A stretch of 64,000 nt of DNA. Origin: Enterocloster asparagiformis (GTDB lineage Bacteria; Bacillota; Clostridia; Lachnospirales; Lachnospiraceae). The DNA is taken from NCBI GenBank assembly GCA_018380885.1, contig JAGZSY010000004.1, forward strand, positions 124,001-188,000. Reading direction: 5' to 3'. The translations under genes were made by a program, and so were the position numbers. Position 1 is the first letter of the stretch, and each line of letters opens with the position of its first letter. The notes under the pieces are model-generated. The model did not search any database. It was not told where the DNA came from and saw only the letters and a list, made by a program, of their open reading frames with translations. Shown here piece by piece: positions 47,629-56,142 of the stretch.

Positions 47629-47767
47629 AAGAGCATATTTTAGCAAAATTATTTGTTCAATTCTCTGGAAAATGGAAAGAAAATGGCTGGGACAAGTGAT
47701 TTGCTGGGATAAATTGGCTCACAATTCAAAAATAATTGGGAAGGTTACAGGTTGAAGGGAGGAGACA

Positions 47768-48169
47768 ATGAGCCGGGAGCTGATCGAAATCAAGGACTGT
47801 ACAGAACCAGGGTATCATCCGTTGGTGTACTTTGGGGGATGGCGTGTGGCATTTTTGAATGATACTGCGAAGTTCCATCTGGAAAATATCAGGGATATGC
47901 AGCGGCACAACACATCAGATGAGGTATTCCTGCTGATACAGGGCTCCTGCACGCTGTATGTGGCGGATGGGGGAGACGGCCAGGTGGGCAATATAACCGC
48001 CCTGAAGCTGGAGCCGGGTAGAATGTACAATGTCCCCAAGGGCGTCTGGCACACGCATGTCACCGGACCGGAGGCTAAAATCGCGATTATTGAGGATGCA
48101 GATGTTTCACCGGACAATTCAGAGTTTATCCCCGTGGATTTGCGGGAAATGTGTAAAATCGAAGGATAA
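47768..48169 (+). CDS. Small cupin-like protein
   Basis: A 133-residue single-domain protein. The cupin pattern is visible: RHNTSDEVFLLIQG with His and Glu as metal ligands, then LEPGRMYNVPKGVWHTHV with the second-motif His. Proteins of this size and type include sugar-acid and ureidoglycolate-processing enzymes and binding proteins. As first gene of the operon it may handle the imported compound, but no substrate can be given. A GGAGG site lies before the ATG. Confidence 0.7.
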   Translation: MSRELIEIKDCTEPGYHPLVYFGGWRVAFLNDTAKFHLENIRDMQRHNTSDEVFLLIQGSCTLYVADGGDGQVGNITALKLEPGRMYNVPKGVWHTHVTGPEAKIAIIEDADVSPDNSEFIPVDLREMCKIEG

Positions 48170-48184
48170 AACAGGAGGGAAATT

Positions 48185-49315
48185 ATGAAACGGAATTTGA
48201 ATTTAATACTGGTATCAATGCTGGCCCTATGCCTGACGGCAGGCTGTTCAAAAACAAATGACAAGCAGGAAACCGTGGCGCCCGCACCGTCGGCCGCGGT
48301 AGGAGAGAGCGTCGCAGACTCCGGGGACGGAGGGCTGAAGCTGTCGGGAAGGCATTGGAAAATCGGCGGACAGGTGCGCCAGACCAGCTTGTACCTCTAC
48401 TATGCGCGGGATCTGGGGCTGTTTGAGGAGGCTGGGCTGGACGTGGAAATTGTGACGCTGGCCAATGGCCCGGCTTTGAACGAAGCGCTCAATGCGGGTG
48501 AGATCGATGCGGCCGCCAATGGGATGGCGGCGGTCTATGTTCTTCCCACAGAGAATTTCTATTATGTGGGGGATGCGACGATCAACTTTGGCGGTCAGTC
48601 TCTTTATGCGCGGACGGACAGTGATTTTGTCAAAGCGGGAAAGTACCAGGATACCGGCTATTACGGCAGCCCGGAGACAGTAAAGGGCGCGACGATCCTG
48701 GGCCTGGGCGCAGGACCGCAGCAGTACATCGCCTTTGCCTACGCGGAAGCCATGGGACTGGCCGCGGATGAGATCGAATTTGTGGCAATGGATCACGCCC
48801 AGGCGTATGAGGCGTTTATCACGGGTCAGGGTGACCTGCTGGGAACCACACCGCCCTACTCGAACACGCTGGAGAGCGATCCGAATTACACGCTGGTGGC
48901 GGACTATACGGACCTGGCGGGCAGCCCGCTGGTGGACTCCTTTATTGTGGGCAAGGAGCTGGCCGACCAGTATCCCGACGATGTAGTGGCAATTCTGAAC
49001 TGTGCTTACGAGGCCATGGATCGTCTGGCTACGGATGACGATGCCCGTAAAGCGTATGCCATAAAGCTGTACCAGGAGGAGGGCGGTACCAATTATTCTC
49101 AGGAGGACATGGAGTCCGAGATCAAGAATGTGACATACTGGACATGGGATAAATTGGAAAATCCCGAATATCCCTACGGCAATACCATGAAGGTTATGGG
49201 CAATTTCCTGATGACGCAGGGTCTGATTGAGGAAGACGCCATGCCGAGAATCGAGGCAGCCTTAAACCACAGCTTTGTAGACCGTCTGCTGGAGTACCAT
49301 GCCGGTCAGGAGTAA
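48185..49315 (+). CDS. ABC substrate-binding lipoprotein (SsuA/TauA/NMT1-like)
   Basis: A 376-residue lipoprotein with lipobox LTAGC (Cys21) after a hydrophobic signal, then a short Ala/Pro linker. The two-lobe fold of the SsuA/THI5/NMT1 group shows as LYLYYARDLGLFEEAGLDVEIV near 75-96, GPALNEALNAGEIDAA and VKGATILGLGAG. This group imports sulfonates, taurine, pyrimidine or thiamine precursors, nitrate and other small compounds. The residues that bind a sulfonate are not evident, so the ligand is open. Confidence 0.88.
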   Translation: MKRNLNLILVSMLALCLTAGCSKTNDKQETVAPAPSAAVGESVADSGDGGLKLSGRHWKIGGQVRQTSLYLYYARDLGLFEEAGLDVEIVTLANGPALNEALNAGEIDAAANGMAAVYVLPTENFYYVGDATINFGGQSLYARTDSDFVKAGKYQDTGYYGSPETVKGATILGLGAGPQQYIAFAYAEAMGLAADEIEFVAMDHAQAYEAFITGQGDLLGTTPPYSNTLESDPNYTLVADYTDLAGSPLVDSFIVGKELADQYPDDVVAILNCAYEAMDRLATDDDARKAYAIKLYQEEGGTNYSQEDMESEIKNVTYWTWDKLENPEYPYGNTMKVMGNFLMTQGLIEEDAMPRIEAALNHSFVDRLLEYHAGQE

Positions 49316-49319
49316 TGAT

Positions 49320-50103
49320 ATGAAAAAACTGTTGCGGCAATACAAATATATTTTGATCTCCTGCGCCTCGGTAGCTGCGGTGCTGTTGGTCTGGTATATT
49401 ACCATCGACGTGATGAAGCTGGCCAAAAGCTCCGTCTTTCCAGGGCTGGAGAAAACGGTGGATACATTTCTCACCAAACTGGTAGAGAAGAAGCCTGACG
49501 GCGCTACGCTGGGGCAGCATCTTCTGGAGAGTCTGAAGGTCTGCCTGATGGGGTATGGCATAGGGGCTCTGCTGGGCGTTCCACTGGGGATCGCTATGGC
49601 GTGGAGCAAGTGGTGCGATTGGCTGGTGCGTCCGGTATTCGACCTGATACGGCCGGTGCCTGGCCTGGACGCCCATGTTTATCCTGATTTTCGGCATCGG
49701 CATCGAAGCGAAGGCAATGGTGATTTTTGTAAATTCCTTTGTGGCCTGTATTGTGAACACCTACACGGGAATCCGGCAGACGGATCAGCTCCACCTGTGG
49801 GTGGGCGACGTGTTCGGGGCCAGCGATTGGCAGAAGCTGATCAAAATCGCGATTCCCACCGCTACCCCCATGATATTTACCGGTCTGCGCACTGCGCTGG
49901 GGGGAAGCTGGATGGCACTGGTGGCTGCGGAGATGCTGGCGGCCAGCAAGGGCCTGGGCTTTATGATCCAGCAGGCCAGATACATCTCACGCCCGGATCT
50001 GGTGATTGTGGGTATGCTGATGATCGGCGTGGTTGGGCTGGCACTAGATGCGATTCTGCAAAAGATTGAGACAATGGTCGCGAAGGGAATGAATGCGCAA
50101 TGA
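49320..50103 (+). pseudogene. ABC permease (SsuC/TauC type), frameshifted at a CCTGG repeat
   Basis: Translation from the ATG at 49320 (AGGAG upstream) gives a normal permease N-terminus through RPVFDLIRPVPGL. The frame then leaves the family; the rest of the permease (PMFILIFGIGIEAKAMVIF to the end at 50103, with the coupling loop DVFGASDWQKLIKIAIP) continues in the +1 frame from about 49665. At the break lie two tandem CCTGG (49659-49668). Three copies would encode P-G-L-A-W and join the frames as RPVPGLAWTPMF, matching the RPIPPIAWIPIS of the partner permease. So one five-base unit is missing, by mutation, phase variation or sequencing error. Confidence 0.88.
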
Positions 50104-50882
50104 AAAAGAAACGCTTTAATACGATGGAACTGATCTGTGCGGCCATATCGATCTGCGCGTTTTTATGTCTTTGGCATTTTGGCGTACGGGGAAACCTGGG
50201 CAGGCTGATGCCGGGGCCGATCCCCGTTATTGAGAAGTTTTTTGAGACGCTGTTCGGAGGCAAGATCGGTTCAAAGACATTGATTATGCATGTTGCATAC
50301 AGCCTTGTACGCGTGATGGTCGGCTATTTTATCGGCGCGGCGGTAGGCGTGGTGCTGGGGCTGAGTATGGGCTGGAGCCGGTTGATCGAGGCGATTTTTT
50401 CACCGATCTTCCGGATTATCCGCCCGATTCCGCCGATCGCCTGGATACCTATCTCAATTGTTTGGATTGGTTTGGGCGAAGGGGCGAAGATTTTCCTGAT
50501 ATTCCTGGCCTCCTTCTGCTATGTTACGCTCAATGCGTGGAGCGGGGCGAAAAACGTAAACCCGGAGTATATCAATGCGGCGCGGATGCTGGGGGCAGGA
50601 AAGAGCAAAATTCTTTTTACGGTGGTGCTGCCGGCCACGGTTCCGCCTATTTTCGCCGGCCTGCAGGTGGCGCTGTCCAGCTGCTGGGCCACGGTGCTTG
50701 CTGCCGAGATGGTGCGCTCCTCAGAGGGATTGGGATGGATTATCATCGCCGGGATGAACAACAATGACATGATACAGATCATGACGGGAATTTTGGCGAT
50801 CGGCATCGTTGGCATGCTGCTTTCCACTATATTCAGAAAGGTTGAGGCGAGATTATGTCGATGGAACAAAAGCGAGGGCTGA
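50100..50882 (+). CDS. ABC transporter permease (SsuC/TauC type)
   Basis: An intact 260-residue permease with about six helices; the characteristic RPIPPIAWIPISIVWIGLGEGAKIF lies near residue 105 and the coupling loop NAARMLGAGKSKILFTVVLPA near 160. Its ATG overlaps the stop of the frameshifted permease. It could form a heterodimer with that permease when the latter is in frame, or a homodimer otherwise. Confidence 0.93.
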   Translation: MKKKRFNTMELICAAISICAFLCLWHFGVRGNLGRLMPGPIPVIEKFFETLFGGKIGSKTLIMHVAYSLVRVMVGYFIGAAVGVVLGLSMGWSRLIEAIFSPIFRIIRPIPPIAWIPISIVWIGLGEGAKIFLIFLASFCYVTLNAWSGAKNVNPEYINAARMLGAGKSKILFTVVLPATVPPIFAGLQVALSSCWATVLAAEMVRSSEGLGWIIIAGMNNNDMIQIMTGILAIGIVGMLLSTIFRKVEARLCRWNKSEG

Positions 50883-51622
50883 TTGAGTGCCACAATGTAA
50901 GCAAAACCTTCAACGTCCCGTCGGGTACGCATCAGGTGGTGATGGATTTTAATATGACGGCGGATGAGAACGAGTTTATCTGCCTGTTCGGGCCTGGGCA
51001 GTGCGGCAAGACCACGCTGATCAATCTGATTGCCGGTTTTGAGCTGCCCACCGGCGGGACGATCACCGTGAACGGCAAGCCGGTTACAGGACCGGGGCCG
51101 GAGCGGGGCGTGGTATTTCAGAATATCACGCTGTTTCCCTGGCTGACCGCGATTAAGAACGTGGAGTATGGCCTGAAAATGGCTGGGGTTCCTAAAAAAG
51201 AGAGGCGCCTGCGCGCGCAGAAATATATCGACCTGGTGGGTTTACAGGGCTTTGAGGACTCCTTTCCCGTACAGCTGTCCGGGGGAATGAAGCAGCGCGT
51301 GGGAATCGCCCGCGCCTACTGCATTGAGCCCGAGGTGATGCTCATGGACGAACCCTTCGGCGCGCTGGATGCCCAGACACGGTATCTGATGCAGGAGGAA
51401 TTGCAGCGAATCTGGCAGGCAGAGAAACGGACGATTATTTTTGTGACAAACAATATCGAGGAGGCAATCTACCTTGCGGACCGGATTGTGGTGGTTTCCA
51501 ACTGTCCGGCAACAGTCAAGAAAGAGTATGTAATTGATTTGCCGCGTCCCCGAAGCTACACGTCCTCCGAGTTTTTGGCGCTGCGTAAGGAAATCACCGG
51601 CATCGTGGACAAAACATTGTGA
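50855..51622 (+). CDS. ABC transporter ATP-binding protein 1 (SsuB/TauB type)
   Basis: A 255-residue ATPase with an odd Walker A, GPGQCGKTT (usual GPSGCGKTT), Q-loop in VVFQNITLFPWLT, a normal signature LSGGMKQRVGIARAY and Walker B VMLMDEPFGALD. The switch position reads FVTNNIEEA, with Asn where the catalytic His is expected. It overlaps the permease gene by 28 bases. It probably pairs with the second ATPase, encoded next. Confidence 0.93.
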   Translation: MSMEQKRGLIECHNVSKTFNVPSGTHQVVMDFNMTADENEFICLFGPGQCGKTTLINLIAGFELPTGGTITVNGKPVTGPGPERGVVFQNITLFPWLTAIKNVEYGLKMAGVPKKERRLRAQKYIDLVGLQGFEDSFPVQLSGGMKQRVGIARAYCIEPEVMLMDEPFGALDAQTRYLMQEELQRIWQAEKRTIIFVTNNIEEAIYLADRIVVVSNCPATVKKEYVIDLPRPRSYTSSEFLALRKEITGIVDKTL

Positions 51623-51636
51623 GGAGGGCGTTGAAC

Positions 51637-52398
51637 ATGAGAGAACAAGCGAGCGGTAAGCGGGAGCTGAAGGTGCAGGTCAGAAATCTGACTAAGAAAT
51701 TCGGCGATCTGCTGGTGCTGGACGACATTTCCTTCGATGTGGAGAAGGGAGACCTTCTGTGTGTGGTGGGGCCGACCGGATGCGGAAAGACGACGTTTCT
51801 GAACAGTCTGACAAAGATTTATGATATTACCTCCGGTGAGATTTTGCTGGATGGCCATCCGGTTGATCCGAAAAAGGACAATATCGCCTATATATTTCAG
51901 GGCAATTCCACTATGCCGTGGCTGACCGTGGAACAGAATGTGGCATTTGGGCTGGATATCAAGCATACGCCTCAGAAAAAACGAAGAGAGCTGGTGGAAA
52001 AATACCTGGATATCGTGGGGCTGACAAAATATCGCAGCTACTACCCCAAGCAGTTGTCCGCCAGCATGCTGCAGCGTGTGTCCATTGCCAGAGCCTTTGC
52101 GACGGAACCGGAGCTGCTGCTGATGGATGAGCCCTACGGGCAGCTGGATATCGAGCTGCGGTTCAAGCTGGAGGACGAGCTGATCCGGCTGTGGCAGATG
52201 ACCGGGACCACCGTTCTGTTTATCACCCACAATATCGAGGAGGCAGTGTATCTGGGCGAACACATTATGATCCTGACAAACAAGCCGACCACTGTCAAGC
52301 AGACGCTGACGGACCATCTGCCGCGGCCCAGGGATATCGCTGCGCCCGAGTTTGTCAAGCTGCGCGAGCAGGTGACCGAGCTCATCAAATGGTGGTGA
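51637..52398 (+). CDS. ABC transporter ATP-binding protein 2 (SsuB/TauB type)
   Basis: About 253 residues from the ATG at 51637 (GAGGAGGG eight bases upstream). Walker A is normal (GPTGCGKTT), Walker B is LLLMDEPYGQLD and the switch His is present in FITHNIEEA. The signature, however, reads LSASMLQRVSIARAF instead of LSGGMxQR, so the site that contacts the partner nucleotide is degenerate. With the first ATPase lacking the switch His, the pair looks like an asymmetric heterodimer with one competent and one weakened ATP site. Confidence 0.92.
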   Translation: MREQASGKRELKVQVRNLTKKFGDLLVLDDISFDVEKGDLLCVVGPTGCGKTTFLNSLTKIYDITSGEILLDGHPVDPKKDNIAYIFQGNSTMPWLTVEQNVAFGLDIKHTPQKKRRELVEKYLDIVGLTKYRSYYPKQLSASMLQRVSIARAFATEPELLLMDEPYGQLDIELRFKLEDELIRLWQMTGTTVLFITHNIEEAVYLGEHIMILTNKPTTVKQTLTDHLPRPRDIAAPEFVKLREQVTELIKWW

Positions 52399-52401
52399 TC
52401 A

Positions 52402-53529
52402 ATGAATATGAGAACTTATGGAGAGCTGTTTCAGGGCCGGGATTACCCGGTTCTGATCACAACACAGCAGAATATTTACTATACGGTGGGATTTTCAACC
52501 ACGGCCAGAAGGCCGGCCCAGATCGGATACAACTGCGCTTTGCTGACGCCTGAGAAAACCTGGTTTTTCTTTCCGGCCGGGTGGCAGCCCCTGGTTCGGG
52601 AACAGCTCTGCGCGCAGCCGGTGGACCTGGTGCCCTATGAGGGAACGGTGGAGCAGCTGGCAATGAAGATTGCAAAGCAGTTGGATGGCGCGCTGTGCCT
52701 GGGCTTTGAGCAGGACGGGATGGAGCTGAATTTGTATCTGACGCTGCAGCGCATCCTGGAGGAAGCCGGAAAGACAGTCCGCTGGGTTGATATATCCACC
52801 CATCTGCAGCGGGCCCGCCTCATCAAGTCTCCTGTGGAGATTGAGGCCCTGCGGGCCTCGGCCCGGGTTGCGAGCGAGGCCATGGAGTATGCCAAGGGGA
52901 TGATCCGCCCGGGAATGCGGGAGCTGGACGTGGTTGCGGACCTGGAATACTTCATGCGGAGACAGGGCTCGGAGGGGGTGCCCTTCACCATGAAAGCTCT
53001 GGCCGGGGATAATGGGCTCAGGACCATCAACCTGCCCGGCGAGTATTGTATACAGGAGGGCGACATTATCCTGCTGGATTTTGGGGCGGTGGTGGATCAT
53101 TACGCCTCCGACTGGACCAGAAGCTTTGCTGTGGGCGCTGCCGGACCGGAGCAGCAGGAGCTATATGAACTTGTCTGGCGCATCGAGCGGGCGTGCATTG
53201 GGTTGATCCGCCCCGGCGTGGGTCTGCAGCAGTTGATGGAGCAGGCTATGAAGGTTATTCACGGGCACCCATACGCCAGGTGGTTTAATCCGTACCTGGG
53301 CCATAGCATTGGCCTAAACAGCCAGGAGTGGCCGGCCATTGTGCCGGGAGCCGGGGAGGTTCTGCAGGAAAACATGGTCATCACCATTGAGCCGGGAGTT
53401 TATGTGCCCGGGGTGGGCGGCGTGCGCATCGAGGACGAGGTCCTGGTAACAGCCTGCGGGCATGAAATTCTCACCGGGCTCCGGGAGGAAACTTTTGTGA
53501 TTGCGAAAACGGACCTGGAGAGAGAATAG
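52402..53529 (+). CDS. M24-family metallohydrolase (Xaa-Pro peptidase/creatinase-like)
   Basis: A 375-residue pita-bread enzyme. A creatinase-type N-terminal domain (about 1-130) is followed by the catalytic domain with the five metal ligands: two Asp in LLDFGAVVDHYASDWTR, His in YLGHSIGLN, Glu in VITIEPGVYVPG and Glu in VRIEDEVLVT. The family includes Xaa-Pro aminopeptidases, creatinase and ectoine hydrolase. Its place in an importer operon suggests it hydrolyses the imported compound, possibly a non-peptide amide, but that is inference. Confidence 0.9.
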   Translation: MNMRTYGELFQGRDYPVLITTQQNIYYTVGFSTTARRPAQIGYNCALLTPEKTWFFFPAGWQPLVREQLCAQPVDLVPYEGTVEQLAMKIAKQLDGALCLGFEQDGMELNLYLTLQRILEEAGKTVRWVDISTHLQRARLIKSPVEIEALRASARVASEAMEYAKGMIRPGMRELDVVADLEYFMRRQGSEGVPFTMKALAGDNGLRTINLPGEYCIQEGDIILLDFGAVVDHYASDWTRSFAVGAAGPEQQELYELVWRIERACIGLIRPGVGLQQLMEQAMKVIHGHPYARWFNPYLGHSIGLNSQEWPAIVPGAGEVLQENMVITIEPGVYVPGVGGVRIEDEVLVTACGHEILTGLREETFVIAKTDLERE

Positions 53530-53609
53530 GGGGATTGGTATGGTTGCGGGAAACTCCGCGCAGGTTCCCGGACATGGGGCGGAGATATAAGATGAAGGAG
53601 GAGATTGAG

Positions 53610-54440
53610 ATGTGCAGAAAAAAGGCGGTTGTGACAGGAGGCAGCAGCGGGATCGGAAGAGGAATTGTGTACTGTCTTGCGGCTGAGGGATATGACGTGG
53701 TGTTTTCCTACCGGAGTAAAGCGGAAAACGCCGGGAAGGTGCTGCGTGATCTGCAGGGGCAATATCCGGAAGGAAAATTCGCCTGCTTTGGTGGGGATTT
53801 CTCGGAGGACGGAGCCGGCGTAGCATTTTTCAAGGAGGCGGTGCGTTTTTTGGAGGGGTTGGACCTGATGGTCAACAATGCGGGCGTCACCATACTGGAG
53901 AGCATCTTTGACCTGACGGAGAAGAATATGGACTACCTGATTCAGGTGCTGTTTCGCAATTATGTGATCCTCATGCGTGAGTCCGCCACCTATATGGCGG
54001 CCCACGGCATAAAGGGGAGTATTGTCAACGTCAGTTCCGTGCGCGGACTCAGCGCCCACCCGGGCGATCTGGTCTACGGAGGCATCAAGGCGGCGCTCAA
54101 CCGCGCCTGCCAGTCTGTGGCCCTGGATGTGGCGCCGTATGGAATCCGGGTAAACAATGTACTGCCCGGGGCTACACGGCGTTTTACGCCGGAGGAGGAG
54201 CAGTCTGCAGACCCGGCCCATATTGAGAAGATTAAATTTCTGTCACAGCGGATTCCGCTGGAGCGGTACGGTACGCCGGAGGATATCGGGAATGCGGTGG
54301 TATTTCTGGCTTCCGATAAAGCCTCGTATATTACCGGCATCTCACTGGTGATCGACGGGGGGCTTTCCCTTCCCGGTCTGGCTGAAACCGCCTGGGAGGC
54401 GGAAAGCGGCTGGGGAAAGGTGAAGAAAGAGATAAAATAA
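53610..54440 (+). CDS. Short-chain dehydrogenase/reductase
   Basis: A 276-residue classical SDR from the ATG at 53610 (AAGGAGG eight bases upstream; the frame extends to 53535 but lacks a start site). The nucleotide-binding loop is TGGSSGIGRG, followed by NNAG, the catalytic Ser in NVSSVRGLSA and the Y-G-G-I-K catalytic pair. The Arg in SYRSKA after the second strand favours NADP(H). It closes the operon and probably oxidises or reduces a product of the M24 or ManD-type reactions. Confidence 0.9.
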   Translation: MCRKKAVVTGGSSGIGRGIVYCLAAEGYDVVFSYRSKAENAGKVLRDLQGQYPEGKFACFGGDFSEDGAGVAFFKEAVRFLEGLDLMVNNAGVTILESIFDLTEKNMDYLIQVLFRNYVILMRESATYMAAHGIKGSIVNVSSVRGLSAHPGDLVYGGIKAALNRACQSVALDVAPYGIRVNNVLPGATRRFTPEEEQSADPAHIEKIKFLSQRIPLERYGTPEDIGNAVVFLASDKASYITGISLVIDGGLSLPGLAETAWEAESGWGKVKKEIK

Positions 54441-54486
54441 AAAGATTCGGAAATCGTTTGCCAATACAGGCGATTTCCGAATCTTT
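54441..54486. terminator. Bidirectional terminator after the SDR gene
   Basis: AAAGATTCGGAAATCG (54441-54456), 14-base loop, CGATTTCCGAATCTTT (54471-54486) followed by TT. It serves both the plus-strand operon and the minus-strand hemolysin III-type gene. Confidence 0.92.
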
Positions 54487-54545
54487 TTGCGCGGCTGCGG
54501 TAGATTTACCATACAGCTCGTGGTATGATAGTGCGTGTCAATTCT

Positions 54546-55217
54546 CTAAGCTACAAACCGGTACATCAACACATAATGGCACAGGCTTCCGCCCATGACG
54601 AACAGGTGGAAGATCTCATGGGAGCCGAAATACTTGTGTTTGGAGTTGAAGAACGGCAGCTTCAGGGCATAGATGACGCCGCCCACGGTGTAGATGATGC
54701 CGCCCGCCAGCAGCCAGGCGAAGCCGGCCCGGGACAGGGAGCTGACGATCTTGGTGAAGGCCAGGATGCACACCCAGCCCATGGCGATGTAGATCAGGGA
54801 AGAGAACCACTTGGGGCAGGTGATCCAGCAGGCGTTGATGATGATGCCCACAATGGCGATGGTCCACACCAGAGCCAGCAGAACCCAGCCGGTTTTGTCG
54901 CCCAGCACGATCATGCACACGGGGGTGTAGGTGCCTGCGATCAGGATGAAGATCATCATGTGGTCCAGCTTGCGCAGCAGCCGGTTGACCTTGGGCGAAA
55001 TGTCCAGGGTGTGGTATATGGTGCTGGCCGCGTAAAGGCCGATCATACTCAGGATGAAGATCAGCAGCGAGATAAAATGCGTGTTGTCTGTCTCGCGGGC
55101 CGCCTTCAGCAGCAGCGGCGTGGTCGCGCAGATAGCCGCCAGCATGGCGATGAAATGGGTGATCGCGCTGCCGGGATCCTTGATCCGGCTGACGTTGCGC
55201 TTGATGAGTGTTTTCAT
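54546..55217 (-). CDS. Hemolysin III family (TrhA-like) membrane protein
   Basis: A 223-residue protein with seven membrane helices. The PAQR-type conserved residues are visible: STIYHTLDISPK, LLRKLDHMMIF, and SHEIFHLFVMGGSLCHY, with the His that would bind zinc. I chose the ATG at 55217 because GGGAGG lies nine bases upstream. Proteins of this family are linked to membrane-energy and fatty-acid homeostasis rather than true haemolysis. Confidence 0.92.
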   Translation of the reverse strand: MKTLIKRNVSRIKDPGSAITHFIAMLAAICATTPLLLKAARETDNTHFISLLIFILSMIGLYAASTIYHTLDISPKVNRLLRKLDHMMIFILIAGTYTPVCMIVLGDKTGWVLLALVWTIAIVGIIINACWITCPKWFSSLIYIAMGWVCILAFTKIVSSLSRAGFAWLLAGGIIYTVGGVIYALKLPFFNSKHKYFGSHEIFHLFVMGGSLCHYVLMYRFVA

Positions 55218-55320
55218 AAAAATCAACCTCCCTTTATAATGTCGATTCTCTGTCACCAGAAGTGAAATTATTAATAACTTTGATATGTAGTTATGAAAAC
55301 TACGTCTGCTTACATTTTAT

Positions 55321-55349
55321 ACTATACACCAGGCGGGAAAATTATGCAA
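55321..55349 (-). promoter_or_regulatory. Promoter of the hemolysin III-type gene
   Basis: On the minus strand TTGCAT (55344-55349), 17 bases, TATAGT (55321-55326). Downstream in the leader an inverted repeat GTAGTT/AACTAC (55287-55303) may be a regulator site. Confidence 0.6.
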
Positions 55350-55361
55350 GACTTTTGAAAA

Positions 55362-55384
55362 ATTACTTTAATAATCAAAGTAAT
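55362..55384. promoter_or_regulatory. Inverted repeat upstream of the RluA gene
   Basis: ATTACTTT (55362-55369) and AAAGTAAT (55377-55384) form a perfect 8-bp dyad with a 7-base centre. It lies between the divergent rluA-like and hemolysin III-type genes. Confidence 0.45.
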
Positions 55385-55410
55385 GGGCTCGGAGGAGCGA
55401 AGGAGGCCAA

Positions 55411-56142
55411 ATGATTTCCGTATTATATGAAGATTGTGATGTGATTGTTGTGGAAAAGCCGGCGGGGGTGGAATCTCAGTCTGCCCGGGGCTTTGAACCG
55501 GATATGGTGAGCCGGATCCGTTCACATATCCACAAGTTATCACCAAACTGTTCCACAAAATCCACAAACCATCCACCATATGTGGGAGTTATCCACAGAC
55601 TGGACAAGCCGGTCCGGGGGGTGATGGTCTACGCAAAAAACCAGAAAGCGGCGGCAAATTTGAGCGCTCAAATTCAGGCGGGGCAGATGCGCAAGATTTA
55701 TGCCGCCGTGGTATGTGGAAAACCTGTGGATAACCAGGGGGCCTATGTGGATTATCTGTTGAAAAACCAGGAAAATAACAGTTCTGAGATTGTGGATAAC
55801 TCTGTGGACGGCGCCAGGCGGGCAGAGCTGTTTTACCGTGTTCTGGATACGCAAAAGGCGGGGAAATGGATGGCGGAAAGCCCGGAAACGGAGCTGTCGC
55901 TACTGGATATAGAGCTGAAAACCGGCCGCTACCACCAGATCCGGGTGCAGATGGCCGGACACGGCACGCCGCTGTTTGGGGATAACCGCTATGGAAATCG
56001 CCTGACCAGTGGAAAAGGAGGGCCAAGGCGGCCCCTGGCTCTGTGCGCCAGACAGCTGACCTTTGCCCACCCGTCCACCGGAAAAGAGATGACATATGAG
56101 ATAAAGCCCTCAGGCGGGGCCTTCGGGCTTTTTGGTTTATGA
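55411..56142 (+). CDS. RluA-family pseudouridine synthase
   Basis: A 243-residue enzyme that isomerises uridine to pseudouridine in rRNA or tRNA. The catalytic Asp is in HRLDKPVRGVMVYAK near residue 70; RluA proteins more often have HRLDxxTSG. Other family blocks are VIVVEKPAGV near the start, KIYAAVVCG, and TGRYHQIRVQMAGHGTPLFGDNRYG. No S4 domain is present. The 3' end overlaps the convergent ABC-F gene by six bases. The exact target base is not known. Confidence 0.93.
   Translation: MISVLYEDCDVIVVEKPAGVESQSARGFEPDMVSRIRSHIHKLSPNCSTKSTNHPPYVGVIHRLDKPVRGVMVYAKNQKAAANLSAQIQAGQMRKIYAAVVCGKPVDNQGAYVDYLLKNQENNSSEIVDNSVDGARRAELFYRVLDTQKAGKWMAESPETELSLLDIELKTGRYHQIRVQMAGHGTPLFGDNRYGNRLTSGKGGPRRPLALCARQLTFAHPSTGKEMTYEIKPSGGAFGLFGL

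Noticed and set aside
49669..50069. C-terminal tail of the unshifted permease frame as a novel domain
   Set aside because: It is the out-of-frame translation of the second half of the permease; the true sequence continues in the +1 frame.
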